Below are positions 5,732 through 12,271 of a stretch of 13,473 nt of DNA, piece after piece. A program made the position numbers and the translations under genes. Source of the stretch: Actinoallomurus sp048498315 (GTDB lineage Bacteria; Actinomycetota; Actinomycetes; Streptosporangiales; Streptosporangiaceae); the NCBI GenBank assembly GCA_048498315.1, contig JBEHYF010000147.1, forward strand, positions 1 to 13,473. The letters are read 5' to 3'. The notes beneath the pieces were generated by a model that saw only the letters and a list, made by a program, of their open reading frames with translations, was not told the origin of the DNA and ran no database searches. Numbering within the stretch: the first letter of the stretch is position 1; the number at the start of each line of letters is the position of its first letter.

Positions 5732-8097
5732 GGATACGTCTCACCATCGCCGCAGCGGCGGCCACGCTGCTCGCCTCGATCGGACTCTACCCGCTGTTCG
5801 AGACCGCGGGCTGGCTCGCCGTCGGGCTCGGCGCGATCCTCGTCGTCGCCCTGGCCGGTGTGCTCACCCGGCGGTTCCGGCTGCCGGCCGCCGTCTGCCT
5901 CGCCGCCGGCCCGCTCGCGCTGCTGGTCTACCTGACCGCGGTGTTCGCGCCCGGGCGGGCGCTGATCGCGGTGATTCCGACACCGGGCTCGGTGTCCGCG
6001 CTGGGCCGGCTGATCGGTGACGGCTGGCGGGAGGCGAACAGCTATGCGGCGCCGGTCCCGCTGCTGACCGGCATCGAGCTGATGAGCTGCGTCGGCATCG
6101 GGGCGGTCGCCGTCCTCGTCGACTTCCTCGCCGTGCGGATACGCCACGCCGCGCCGTCCGGGCTGCCGCTGCTGGCGCTGTACAGCGTGCCGGCCGCGGT
6201 GCGGGAGGAGAGCACCGGATGGCTGATCTTCCTGCTGGCCGCGTCCGGGTACCTCGTCCTGCTCGGGGTGGACGCCGGCGACCGGCTGTCCGGCTGGGGG
6301 CGTCCGGTGTTCACCCGGCACTGGTCGCCCGAGCGGACTGACGGCGACCGGCCGGATTCCCGCGCGCTCGCCGTCACCGGGCGGCGGGTCGGGCTCACCG
6401 CCGTGGCCGTCGCGATCGTCGTCCCTCTCGCCGTGCCGGGCATCCACCCCCGCGGGCTGCTGGGCGCGGGCGGGAACGGGCAGGGGCTGACCACGGTCAC
6501 GACGCCGGACCCGCTGGTCAGCCTGAAACGCCAGCTCGTGCGCTCCGACGACGCGGTGGTGCTGACCTACCGCACCTCCGACGACACCTCCCCCGACTAC
6601 CTGCGGATGTACTCCCTGGACCGGTTCGACGGGGAGGGCTGGACGTACTCGCCGATGCACGGCGACCGCGACTCCCGGGTGCGGGGCCGCACCCTGCCGG
6701 CCCCTCCGGGCCTGTCCGGTACGGCGGTCCGGCCGGTGACCACGAAGATCACGGTCGATCCGCGGGTACGCGGCATGAGCGTGCTGCCGACGCCGTACCC
6801 ACCGACCAAGGTTTCGATCAAGGGCGACTGGCGGGTCGACACCCCGTCCTTGATGATCTTCTCGCTGCACGACTCGGCGGGCGGGCGCACCTACACCGTG
6901 ACCAGCGAGCGGCCGCTCCCCACCTACCAGCAGCTGGAGACCGCGCCGCAGCCGCCGTCCGGCATCGCCGCCCGGTACCTCGCGCTGCCCGGGCGGCTGC
7001 CGAAGGACGTCGTCGACCTGGCGCACAAGATCACCGCGAGCGCGTCGACGCCCTACGACCGGGCGGTCAAGCTGCAGCAGTGGTTCACCGCGCCGGGGAA
7101 CTTCACCTACAGCCTCGACACGCCGCCGCCGCACGGCATCGACGCCCTGCAGGACTTCCTGTTCCACAGCAAGACCGGCTACTGCGAGCAGTTCGCCGCG
7201 TCGATGGCGCTGCTGGCCCGGATCGTCGGCATCCCCGCGCGGGTCGGCGTGGGCTACACGGCCGGAACCCGGCAGGCGGACGGCACCTGGGTCGTGCGCA
7301 CGAAGGACGCCCACGCCTGGCCCGAGCTGTACTTCGGGGGCGTGGGCTGGCTCCGGTTCGAGCCGACGCCCGCGGGCGGCGCCGGCCAGGGCAGTGCCAC
7401 CGTGCCGGACTACGCCACGCCGCAGCTCGTCCCCGGAACGCCCGGCGGGAGCGCGACGACCCCGCTGCCGTCGACGGGCGGGCTGAGCACCGCCGGTCCC
7501 TCCCTGACCGCGCCGGTCCAGCGCCACCGCACCGACGGGCTGGACAACACCGGCTCCGCCGGGTCGCCGCCGGCCCCCGGGCAGGGTGGCACGCCGATCG
7601 GCCGGCTGCTGCTGCTCGCGCTGGCCGTCCTCCTGCTGGCTGCGCCGTCGGCGATCCGCTACACGGCGGCGCTGCGCCGCTGGGCGCGCGCGCCGTCGGA
7701 TGCGGGGGTCGCGCACGCCGCGTGGGACGAGCTGCGGGTCGCCGCGCTCGACTTCGGCCTGCCCTGGCGACCGGGCGACAGCCCGCGGGCCGCGGCCCGG
7801 CGGCTGGGCGAGGCCCGCCGGCTCGACGCGGAGACGCGGGCGGCGCTCGACCGCCTGGTGCGCGCCGAGGAGCTGGCCCGTTACGCGCCCGCGCCCGGCC
7901 CGGCCACGGGTCTGCGGGAGGACGCACGGGCGGTGCGCACGGCGTTCGCGGCGGGCTCGTCGCGCCCGGTGCGGTGGCGGGCCCGGCTCTTCCCGCCGTC
8001 CGCGACCGCGACGCTGCGGCGCGCCGGCGGACGGCTGCTGGACGGCTTCGACCGGCTCGACTCGCTGCGCCTGCGGCGCCGCCGCGCCCACGGCTGA
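5728..8097 (+). CDS. TgpA-like membrane transglutaminase (transglutaminase + DUF4129 domains)
   Basis: 789 aa. The N-terminal 240 residues contain six to seven transmembrane helices (about 5-24, 28-46, 53-73, 115-136, 163-181, 220-238, possibly 144-158). A large extracytoplasmic part (about 240-620) includes the transglutaminase-like core with Cys486 (GYCEQFAASMALLAR), His529 (DAHAWPELYF) and Glu545 (WLRFEPTPAGG) in the positions of the Cys-His-Asp triad. A Pro/Thr/Gly linker follows, then a last transmembrane helix (about 626-645) and a cytoplasmic DUF4129 domain (about 665-725). This is the TgpA architecture. The Pseudomonas aeruginosa member is an essential inner-membrane protein with its catalytic domain outside; substrates are not established. 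ATG 5728 overlaps the DUF58 stop (ATGA) and has GGAGG 4 nt upstream. Last gene of the operon; a hairpin follows 11 bp after the stop. Confidence 0.93.
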   Translation: MRIRLTIAAAAATLLASIGLYPLFETAGWLAVGLGAILVVALAGVLTRRFRLPAAVCLAAGPLALLVYLTAVFAPGRALIAVIPTPGSVSALGRLIGDGWREANSYAAPVPLLTGIELMSCVGIGAVAVLVDFLAVRIRHAAPSGLPLLALYSVPAAVREESTGWLIFLLAASGYLVLLGVDAGDRLSGWGRPVFTRHWSPERTDGDRPDSRALAVTGRRVGLTAVAVAIVVPLAVPGIHPRGLLGAGGNGQGLTTVTTPDPLVSLKRQLVRSDDAVVLTYRTSDDTSPDYLRMYSLDRFDGEGWTYSPMHGDRDSRVRGRTLPAPPGLSGTAVRPVTTKITVDPRVRGMSVLPTPYPPTKVSIKGDWRVDTPSLMIFSLHDSAGGRTYTVTSERPLPTYQQLETAPQPPSGIAARYLALPGRLPKDVVDLAHKITASASTPYDRAVKLQQWFTAPGNFTYSLDTPPPHGIDALQDFLFHSKTGYCEQFAASMALLARIVGIPARVGVGYTAGTRQADGTWVVRTKDAHAWPELYFGGVGWLRFEPTPAGGAGQGSATVPDYATPQLVPGTPGGSATTPLPSTGGLSTAGPSLTAPVQRHRTDGLDNTGSAGSPPAPGQGGTPIGRLLLLALAVLLLAAPSAIRYTAALRRWARAPSDAGVAHAAWDELRVAALDFGLPWRPGDSPRAAARRLGEARRLDAETRAALDRLVRAEELARYAPAPGPATGLREDARAVRTAFAAGSSRPVRWRARLFPPSATATLRRAGGRLLDGFDRLDSLRLRRRRAHG

Positions 8098-8107
8098 CCA
8101 TCCACGC

Positions 8108-8128
8108 CCGGCGGGCGGCTCCCGCCGG
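8108..8128 (+). terminator. Hairpin terminator candidate after the transglutaminase gene
   Basis: CCGGCGGG (8108-8115) pairs perfectly with CCCGCCGG (8121-8128) across a 5-nt loop, starting 11 bp after the stop codon. There is no T-run, which is usual for actinobacterial hairpin terminators. Confidence 0.55.
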
Positions 8129-8257
8129 TGACGTCCCGCGGGTGACGGCGCCGCAGCCGGCCGGTCACGCCGGGCCGGCACGCCGCACGGCCGCACCCCG
8201 TCACCAGCGGTCACTCCCGGCCCTGCCGACCCCGCAGCCGGCCGATCAGCCGGTCAC

Positions 8258-8293
8258 ACGCCAGATCACCACGCCAGATCACCACGCCAGATC
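8258..8293. repeat. 13-bp tandem repeat, 2.8 copies
   Basis: The unit ACGCCAGATCACC occurs at 8258-8270 and 8271-8283, followed by a partial copy ACGCCAGATC at 8284-8293, all identical. It lies in the middle of the convergent spacer. Likely a simple slippage product; a protein-binding role is possible but unsupported. Confidence 0.75.
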
Positions 8294-8470
8294 GTCAGGC
8301 CGTGCCGTCACGCCCGGCTCCTGACGGCGCCCGCGGCAGGCCTATCACGCCGACCCGGCGCGCCGTAGGGTCACGTCCTCCGGCCGGTCACGGCCTGCGG
8401 GTCGTGGCGTCCCCGCCGGCCGATGGGCGGCGTCTCCGCGGCCGGGCGGGGCGGCCCCGGAGACGTCAAG

Positions 8471-8498
8471 CGCCGCCCGGCGCGGTCGCCGGGCGGCG
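8471..8498 (-). terminator. Strong hairpin terminator candidate after the DUF3040 gene
   Basis: CGCCGCCCGGCG (8471-8482) pairs with CGCCGGGCGGCG (8487-8498): a perfect 12-bp all-G/C stem with a 4-nt loop. It begins 32 bp beyond the DUF3040 stop codon on that strand and could stop transcription from both sides. The inverted repeat at 8431-8465 next to it may add a second stem. Confidence 0.65.
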
Positions 8499-8530
8499 GG
8501 GGCGCGTGGCAGCCGGAGGCCGGGGACGGC

Positions 8531-8926
8531 TCAGGGTTCCTCGTGGCGGCGGCGCCAGCGCTCCTCGATGCGTTCCATGAAGCTGCCGCGCACCGGCCTG
8601 GATCGCCGGACCGTCCGGCGCCCCGGCGCCGGGGCGGCCACGCCGTTCATGCGTTTCCAGCTGGTCAGCGCCCAGAAGGAGCTGAAGACCATGAGCAGGA
8701 AGCCGGCCACGCTGATCACGATGCTGACCGGCATCGCGTTGACGATCACACCCGCCAGGACCGCGCACAGCCCCAGCACGATGCCCACCACGGCCTTCCA
8801 GATCCTGCGCTTGTAATGCACCTGCGGATCAGTCGAACGGACCGCCGAAGCGAACTTCGGATCCTCGGCGTACAGCGCTCGCTCGATCTGGTCGAGCAGG
8901 CGCTGCTCGTGGTCAGAGAGCGGCAC
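8531..8926 (-). CDS. DUF3040 small membrane protein
   Basis: 131 aa. The start MPLSDHEQRLLDQIERALYAEDPKFA is the characteristic N terminus of the actinobacterial DUF3040 family. Two transmembrane helices (about 42-63 and 66-86) follow a soluble N-terminal helix, and the C-terminal tail is very basic (residues 102-127). I chose GTG at 8926 because GGGAGG ends 4 nt upstream and the start matches the family; the frame also opens at a TTG at 8938. Members of this family often lie close to the dcw cluster and the MoxR-transglutaminase genes in actinobacteria, which hints at a role in cell envelope or division, but the molecular function is not known. It is transcribed towards the transglutaminase gene and probably from its own promoter in the 183-bp gap after dinB. 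Confidence 0.9.
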   Translation of the reverse strand: MPLSDHEQRLLDQIERALYAEDPKFASAVRSTDPQVHYKRRIWKAVVGIVLGLCAVLAGVIVNAMPVSIVISVAGFLLMVFSSFWALTSWKRMNGVAAPAPGRRTVRRSRPVRGSFMERIEERWRRRHEEP

Positions 8927-9000
8927 GGCGCCTCCCAAAGACGGACCCGCGGAGGGAGGGACCCCCGCCGGACGGGAACCTGGCTATCGGTGATATGCCC

Positions 9001-9029
9001 AGAATACGAGCACTGACGACCGGGGGAAA
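9001..9029 (-). promoter_or_regulatory. Possible promoter of the DUF3040 gene
   Basis: On the minus strand TATTCT (9006-9001) fits the TAnnnT -10 pattern. A weak -35 TTTCCC (9029-9024) lies 17 bp upstream. The dinB-DUF3040 gap (8927-9109) is locally AT-richer than its surroundings, which supports a promoter here, but the -35 is poor. A TTGACG further upstream has no -10 at the right distance. Confidence 0.3.
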
Positions 9030-9109
9030 GAAAACGTTCGACTGCGTGTAGACGGATCGTCAAGCACCCACAAGGTTAATGCCAGGTTGTCGCCCGGATA
9101 ACCGGCTTC

Positions 9110-10384
9110 TCACCGGACCCGGGAACCGCCCTGAGCGTGGTCGGCATCACGGTCACCGCGCTCGCACACCAGCGTCGCGGGCCGTATGGCGCCCGCGCCG
9201 AAGCGCCGGGCGGCCAGGTCCATCACCTCCTCGACCTGGCGCCACCCGGCGTCGGGCTCCCCGAGGGCGAGTTGGCGGGCCATGTCGCCGGCCGGCATGA
9301 GGTTCTCGACGCGCACGCCGACGAGCCGCAGGGCCGAGCCCTCCAGCCCGGACGCCTCGTACAGCGCGCACGCGGTGGCGTAGATCTCGCGACCGAGATC
9401 GGCCGGCTCGCCGAGCGTGCGCGCCCGGGTGATCGTGCTGAAGTCGGCGCGGCGCAGCTTCACCGCGACGGTGCGCCCGGCCAGGCCTCCGCGGCGCAGC
9501 CGGGCGCCGACGCGGTCGGCCAGCCGTAGCAGCTCCCGGCGGATGGCCTCGGGGGCGGCGATGTCGGTGTCGAACGTCTCCTCGGCGCTGATGCTCTTGT
9601 CGGGGGTGCGGGGGATGACCGGGCGCGGATCGCGGCCCCAGGCCAGGTCGTGCAGGTGCGTGCCGACCGCGTCGCCGAGCTCGGGGCGGAGCGTGCCGAG
9701 CGGGGTGGCGGCCAGGTCGCCGACGGTACGCAGGCCGAGCCGCCGCAGGACTTCCTCGGTACGCTCGCCGACGCCCCACAGCGCCGCGACCGGCAGCGGG
9801 TGCAGGAACGCCGGCACGCCGTCGGCCGGGACCACGAGCAGGCCGTCGGGCTTGCACCGGGTGGAGGCCAGCTTGGCGACGAACTTGGTGCCGGCGACCC
9901 CGACCGAGCAGGTGATGCCCTGCTGCTCGCGGACCTGTGCGCGGATCATCGCGCCGATCTCGGCGGGCCGCCGGCCCAGCCGGCGCAGCGCGCCGGACAC
10001 GTCGAGGAAGGCCTCGTCGAGGGCGAGCGGCTCGACCAGCGGGGTGATCGACCGGAAGATCTCCATCACGCCCGCGGACACCTCGGCGTACCGGTCGTGG
10101 CGGGGCGGCAGCACCACCGCCTGCGGGCACAGCCGCCGGGCTCGGCTCATCGGCATCGCCGAGTGCACGCCGAAGCGGCGGGCCTCGTACGACGCCGCGG
10201 CCACGACGCCACGTGGCCCCGCACCGCCCACGACGACGGGCCGGCCGCGCAGCTCGGGGCGTTCGAGCAGCTCGACGCTGACGAAGAAGGCGTCCATGTC
10301 GACGTGCAGGATCGGGCAGCCGGTGTCGTCGGCGGGCGGCCCGGACGGCGGCCCCGGCCGGTGCAACTGCTGCTTGCGGCTCAT
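9110..10384 (-). CDS. dinB: DNA polymerase IV (Y-family, DinB)
   Basis: 424 aa. A low-fidelity Y-family polymerase that extends past damaged or misaligned template. The palm motif HVDMDAFFVSVE (residues 28-39) carries the metal-binding Asp29 and Asp31; Phe34 is at the place of the steric-gate Phe that excludes ribonucleotides. SYEARRFGV is at 65-73, the second acidic motif LALDEAFLDVSG at 120-131 (Asp123, Glu124), and the thumb and little-finger regions follow (TCSVGVAGTKFVAKLAS; LRTVGDLAATP; KSISAEETF). Length is slightly above the E. coli enzyme (351 aa). No C-terminal QLxLF clamp motif is seen, but QLALGE at 371-376 resembles it. ATG 10384 has GAGGA 7 nt upstream; a GTG 6 nt earlier is too close to that site. 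It lies 91 nt after the methyltransferase gene and may be co-transcribed. No LexA box was seen before it. Confidence 0.96.
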   Translation of the reverse strand: MSRKQQLHRPGPPSGPPADDTGCPILHVDMDAFFVSVELLERPELRGRPVVVGGAGPRGVVAAASYEARRFGVHSAMPMSRARRLCPQAVVLPPRHDRYAEVSAGVMEIFRSITPLVEPLALDEAFLDVSGALRRLGRRPAEIGAMIRAQVREQQGITCSVGVAGTKFVAKLASTRCKPDGLLVVPADGVPAFLHPLPVAALWGVGERTEEVLRRLGLRTVGDLAATPLGTLRPELGDAVGTHLHDLAWGRDPRPVIPRTPDKSISAEETFDTDIAAPEAIRRELLRLADRVGARLRRGGLAGRTVAVKLRRADFSTITRARTLGEPADLGREIYATACALYEASGLEGSALRLVGVRVENLMPAGDMARQLALGEPDAGWRQVEEVMDLAARRFGAGAIRPATLVCERGDRDADHAQGGSRVR

Positions 10385-10442
10385 CGGCACGTCCTCACGG
10401 GGAGCCCCGCGCGCCGCCGTTCGGCGGTGCCGTCCCTGCTCG

Positions 10443-10461
10443 CCGGCGGACGCGCCGCCGG
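10443..10461 (-). terminator. Hairpin after the methyltransferase gene
   Basis: CCGGCGG (10443-10449) pairs perfectly with CCGCCGG (10455-10461) around a 5-nt loop, 14 nt beyond the methyltransferase stop. A second small stem CCGCCG-TT-CGGCGG is at 10414-10427. Without a T-run these may attenuate rather than end transcription before dinB. Confidence 0.35.
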
Positions 10462-10475
10462 GTGCCCGGTGGCGT

Positions 10476-11222
10476 TCATCGCCGGTGCGCGAGGGCGTGG
10501 AGCTGGGTGGCGATGTCCTTCAGCACCGGGTGCATGGACACGGCCCGCTCCAGGTCGGCCAGGCGATCGGCGGCGCCGCGCTCGCCGTCGAGGATGCCGC
10601 TGGGCACGAGGTCGGCGAACACCCGAACGCCGTGCACCGGCCCGACCCGCAGGCCGGCGCCCTGGATCAGCTCGGCCAGCATGCCGGAGGTGAACCGGCG
10701 CGGCATCGGGTCGCGGTCGCCCCAGCGGCCCTGGGCGCTGGACAGCACGCGCCGGGCGTCATGGAAGTGCCCGGCGATCGCCCGGTGCAGCACCGCGGCG
10801 ACCTGGTTCGCGGCGAGCACGCTGACCGCGCCGCCGGGCCGTACGGTGCGGGCGATCGAGGCCAGCGCCGCGGCCGGGTCGTCGACGTACTCCAGGACGC
10901 TGTGGCACAGGACCAGGTCGGCGCTGTCGGGCCCGACGAGGTCGAGCAGCCCGTCGGCGTCGCCCTGCAGCGCGCGCACCGGAACGCCGGCCTCGGCGGC
11001 GCGGCGCTCCAGGCCGGCCAGGGCGTCGGGACTGGCTTCGACGACCGGGACCCTGTGGCCGAGCTCGGCCAGCGGCACCGCGAACCCGCCCGTGCCCCCG
11101 CCGGCGTCGAGGACGTCGAGGCCGGCGCGGCCCGAAGCCTTGGCGCGCTCGTCGAGGACGTCGCGCAGGATCTCCCATACCACGACGGTGCGCACCGACC
11201 GCGGTCGCGGACGTTCGGTCAC
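10476..11222 (-). CDS. Class I SAM-dependent methyltransferase
   Basis: 248 aa. A Rossmann-fold methyltransferase of the Methyltransf_11/UbiE-like type. Motif I is at residues 36-46 (DVLDAGGGTGG), the acidic ribose-binding residue is Glu62 (VPVVEASPDAL), motif II covers LQGDADGL (85-92), and LVLCHSVLEYVDDP at 103-116 is the motif IV/post-motif region, followed by RPGG at 128-131. The C-terminal third (HARRVLSSAQGRWGDRDPM onward) probably forms the substrate pocket. Nothing tells the substrate, so it is called only at family level. GTG 11222 has GGGAG about 6-7 nt upstream. It follows nusB by 39 nt in the same direction, so it is probably in the pepQ-efp-nusB transcription unit. Confidence 0.88.
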   Translation of the reverse strand: MTERPRPRSVRTVVVWEILRDVLDERAKASGRAGLDVLDAGGGTGGFAVPLAELGHRVPVVEASPDALAGLERRAAEAGVPVRALQGDADGLLDLVGPDSADLVLCHSVLEYVDDPAAALASIARTVRPGGAVSVLAANQVAAVLHRAIAGHFHDARRVLSSAQGRWGDRDPMPRRFTSGMLAELIQGAGLRVGPVHGVRVFADLVPSGILDGERGAADRLADLERAVSMHPVLKDIATQLHALAHRR

Positions 11223-11261
11223 GGGCTGCTCCCTCAGGCTCTCGCGACCCAGACTAGAGGT

Positions 11262-11678
11262 CTACAGCGACAACGACGGCTTCAACTCGGCCAGGCGGGA
11301 CAGCAGGCCGTTGACGAACCGCGGCGACTCGTCCGTGGACAGCTCGGTGGCGAGCGCGACCGCCTCGCTGACCGCCACGCCGTCCGGCACGTCGTCGCAC
11401 CAGAGCAGCTCGTAGACGCCGAGCCGCAGGACGTTGCGGTCGACGGTCGGCATGCGGTCGAGGGTCCAGCCCACCGCGTAGGTGGCGATCAGCTCGTCGA
11501 TGCGCTCACGCTGTGCCGACACCCCCGTGACCAGCCGGTCGAGGAAGTCCTGCTCGGCGAGCCGGTGCTCGGCCTGCCGGGTGCGCCGGTCGAGCACGTC
11601 GACCGGGGGCTCGCCGCGCATCTCGGCCTCGTACAGGACCTCGAGGGCGCGCCGGCGGGCCTTGCTGCGTGCGGCCAC
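11262..11678 (-). CDS. nusB: Transcription antitermination factor NusB
   Basis: 138 aa, normal for the family. NusB is an all-helical RNA-binding protein that with NusE (S10) recognises boxA RNA and supports antitermination on rRNA operons. Recognisable segments are RSKARRRALEVLYEAEMRG (4-22), the central RNVLRLGVYELLW stretch, GVAVSEAVALATELSTDESPRF and the C-terminal FVNGLLSRLAE. The GTG at 11678 directly follows the efp stop (TGAGTG, zero gap) without a strong ribosome-binding site of its own, which suggests translational coupling. efp-nusB adjacency is common in bacteria. In several actinobacteria bldD and the pyr operon come next; here a methyltransferase gene follows instead. Confidence 0.96.
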   Translation of the reverse strand: MAARSKARRRALEVLYEAEMRGEPPVDVLDRRTRQAEHRLAEQDFLDRLVTGVSAQRERIDELIATYAVGWTLDRMPTVDRNVLRLGVYELLWCDDVPDGVAVSEAVALATELSTDESPRFVNGLLSRLAELKPSLSL

Positions 11679-12236
11679 TCAGGCGCGTCCGAGGTAGTCG
11701 CCGGTACGGGTGTCGACCTTGATCTTCTCGCCGGTCGTGATGAACAGCGGGACCTGGATCGTCGCGCCGGTCTCGACCGTGGCCGGCTTGGTGCCGCCGG
11801 TGGAACGGTCGCCCTGCAGGCCGGGTTCGGTCTCGGTGACCTCGAGCACGACGGCCGCGGGCAGCTCGATGTACAGTGGCGTGCTCTCGTTGAACGCGAC
11901 GACGGCGTTCTGCTCCGGGAGCAGGTAGTTCGCCGCGTCGCCGACCGTCTCGCGCGGGATGTGCGGCTGGTCGTAGGTCTCGGTGTCCATGAAGACGAAG
12001 TCGTCGCCCTCGCGGTAGAGGTACTGCATCTCCCGCTTGTCGACGTTGGCCACGTCGACCTTCACGCCGGCGTTGAAGGTCTTGTCGACCACCTTGCCGG
12101 ACAGCACGTTCTTCAGCTTTGTACGGACGAACGCGCCGCCCTTGCCGGGCTTGACATGCTGGAACTCCAGGACGGTCCACAGCTGGCCGTCGAGGTTCAG
12201 CGTCATGCCGTTCTTGAGGTCGTTCGTCGTCGCCAC
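11679..12236 (-). CDS. efp: Translation elongation factor P
   Basis: 185 aa, full length with the three beta-barrel domains. EF-P binds between the ribosomal P and E sites and relieves stalling at consecutive prolines. The domain I tip loop reads VKPGKGGAF at residues 28-36, with Lys32 at the tip. Lys at this place is modified in E. coli (Lys34), while actinobacterial EF-Ps with a PGKGP loop have been reported to work unmodified; here the last position is Gly34 (codon GGC at 12137-12135). The signature region TGATIQVPLFITTGEKIKVD and the ending TGDYLGRA are present. GTG 12236 with AGGAG about 11 nt upstream. It lies 35 nt after the aminopeptidase gene and abuts nusB. Confidence 0.97.
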   Translation of the reverse strand: MATTNDLKNGMTLNLDGQLWTVLEFQHVKPGKGGAFVRTKLKNVLSGKVVDKTFNAGVKVDVANVDKREMQYLYREGDDFVFMDTETYDQPHIPRETVGDAANYLLPEQNAVVAFNESTPLYIELPAAVVLEVTETEPGLQGDRSTGGTKPATVETGATIQVPLFITTGEKIKVDTRTGDYLGRA

Positions 12237-12271
12237 GGTGTGTCGTTCTCCTGCGTCGGGCGGCCTGCGCG

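Larger units (their letters stand above)
8098..8530. other. Convergent intergenic spacer (433 bp), no gene
   Basis: This lies between the 3' ends of the transglutaminase gene (plus) and the DUF3040 gene (minus). No reading frame here looks like a protein. It holds a terminator-like hairpin at each end, a third inverted repeat CGTCTCCG/CGGAGACG (8431-8438 and 8458-8465), a 13-bp tandem repeat (8258-8293), a 13-bp direct repeat CCGCAGCCGGCCG (8151-8163 and 8232-8244), and about ten plus-strand TCAC motifs. Confidence 0.6.

Noticed and set aside
4696..8214. Very long open frame (about 1170 codons) antisense to the DUF58 and transglutaminase genes
   Set aside because: Its translation is Arg/Gly/Pro/Asp-rich with no domain, and the opposite strand carries two well-recognised proteins with conserved motifs. 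Long antisense frames are normal when third positions are almost all G or C.
8258..8293. CRISPR-like array
   Set aside because: The repeats are 13 bp and directly adjacent with no spacers, fewer than three full copies, and there are no cas genes.
9031..9043. LexA/SOS box near the dinB-DUF3040 gap
   Set aside because: TCGAAC is present on the minus strand but the matching GTTCGA half at 4-nt spacing is missing, and the site is downstream of dinB.
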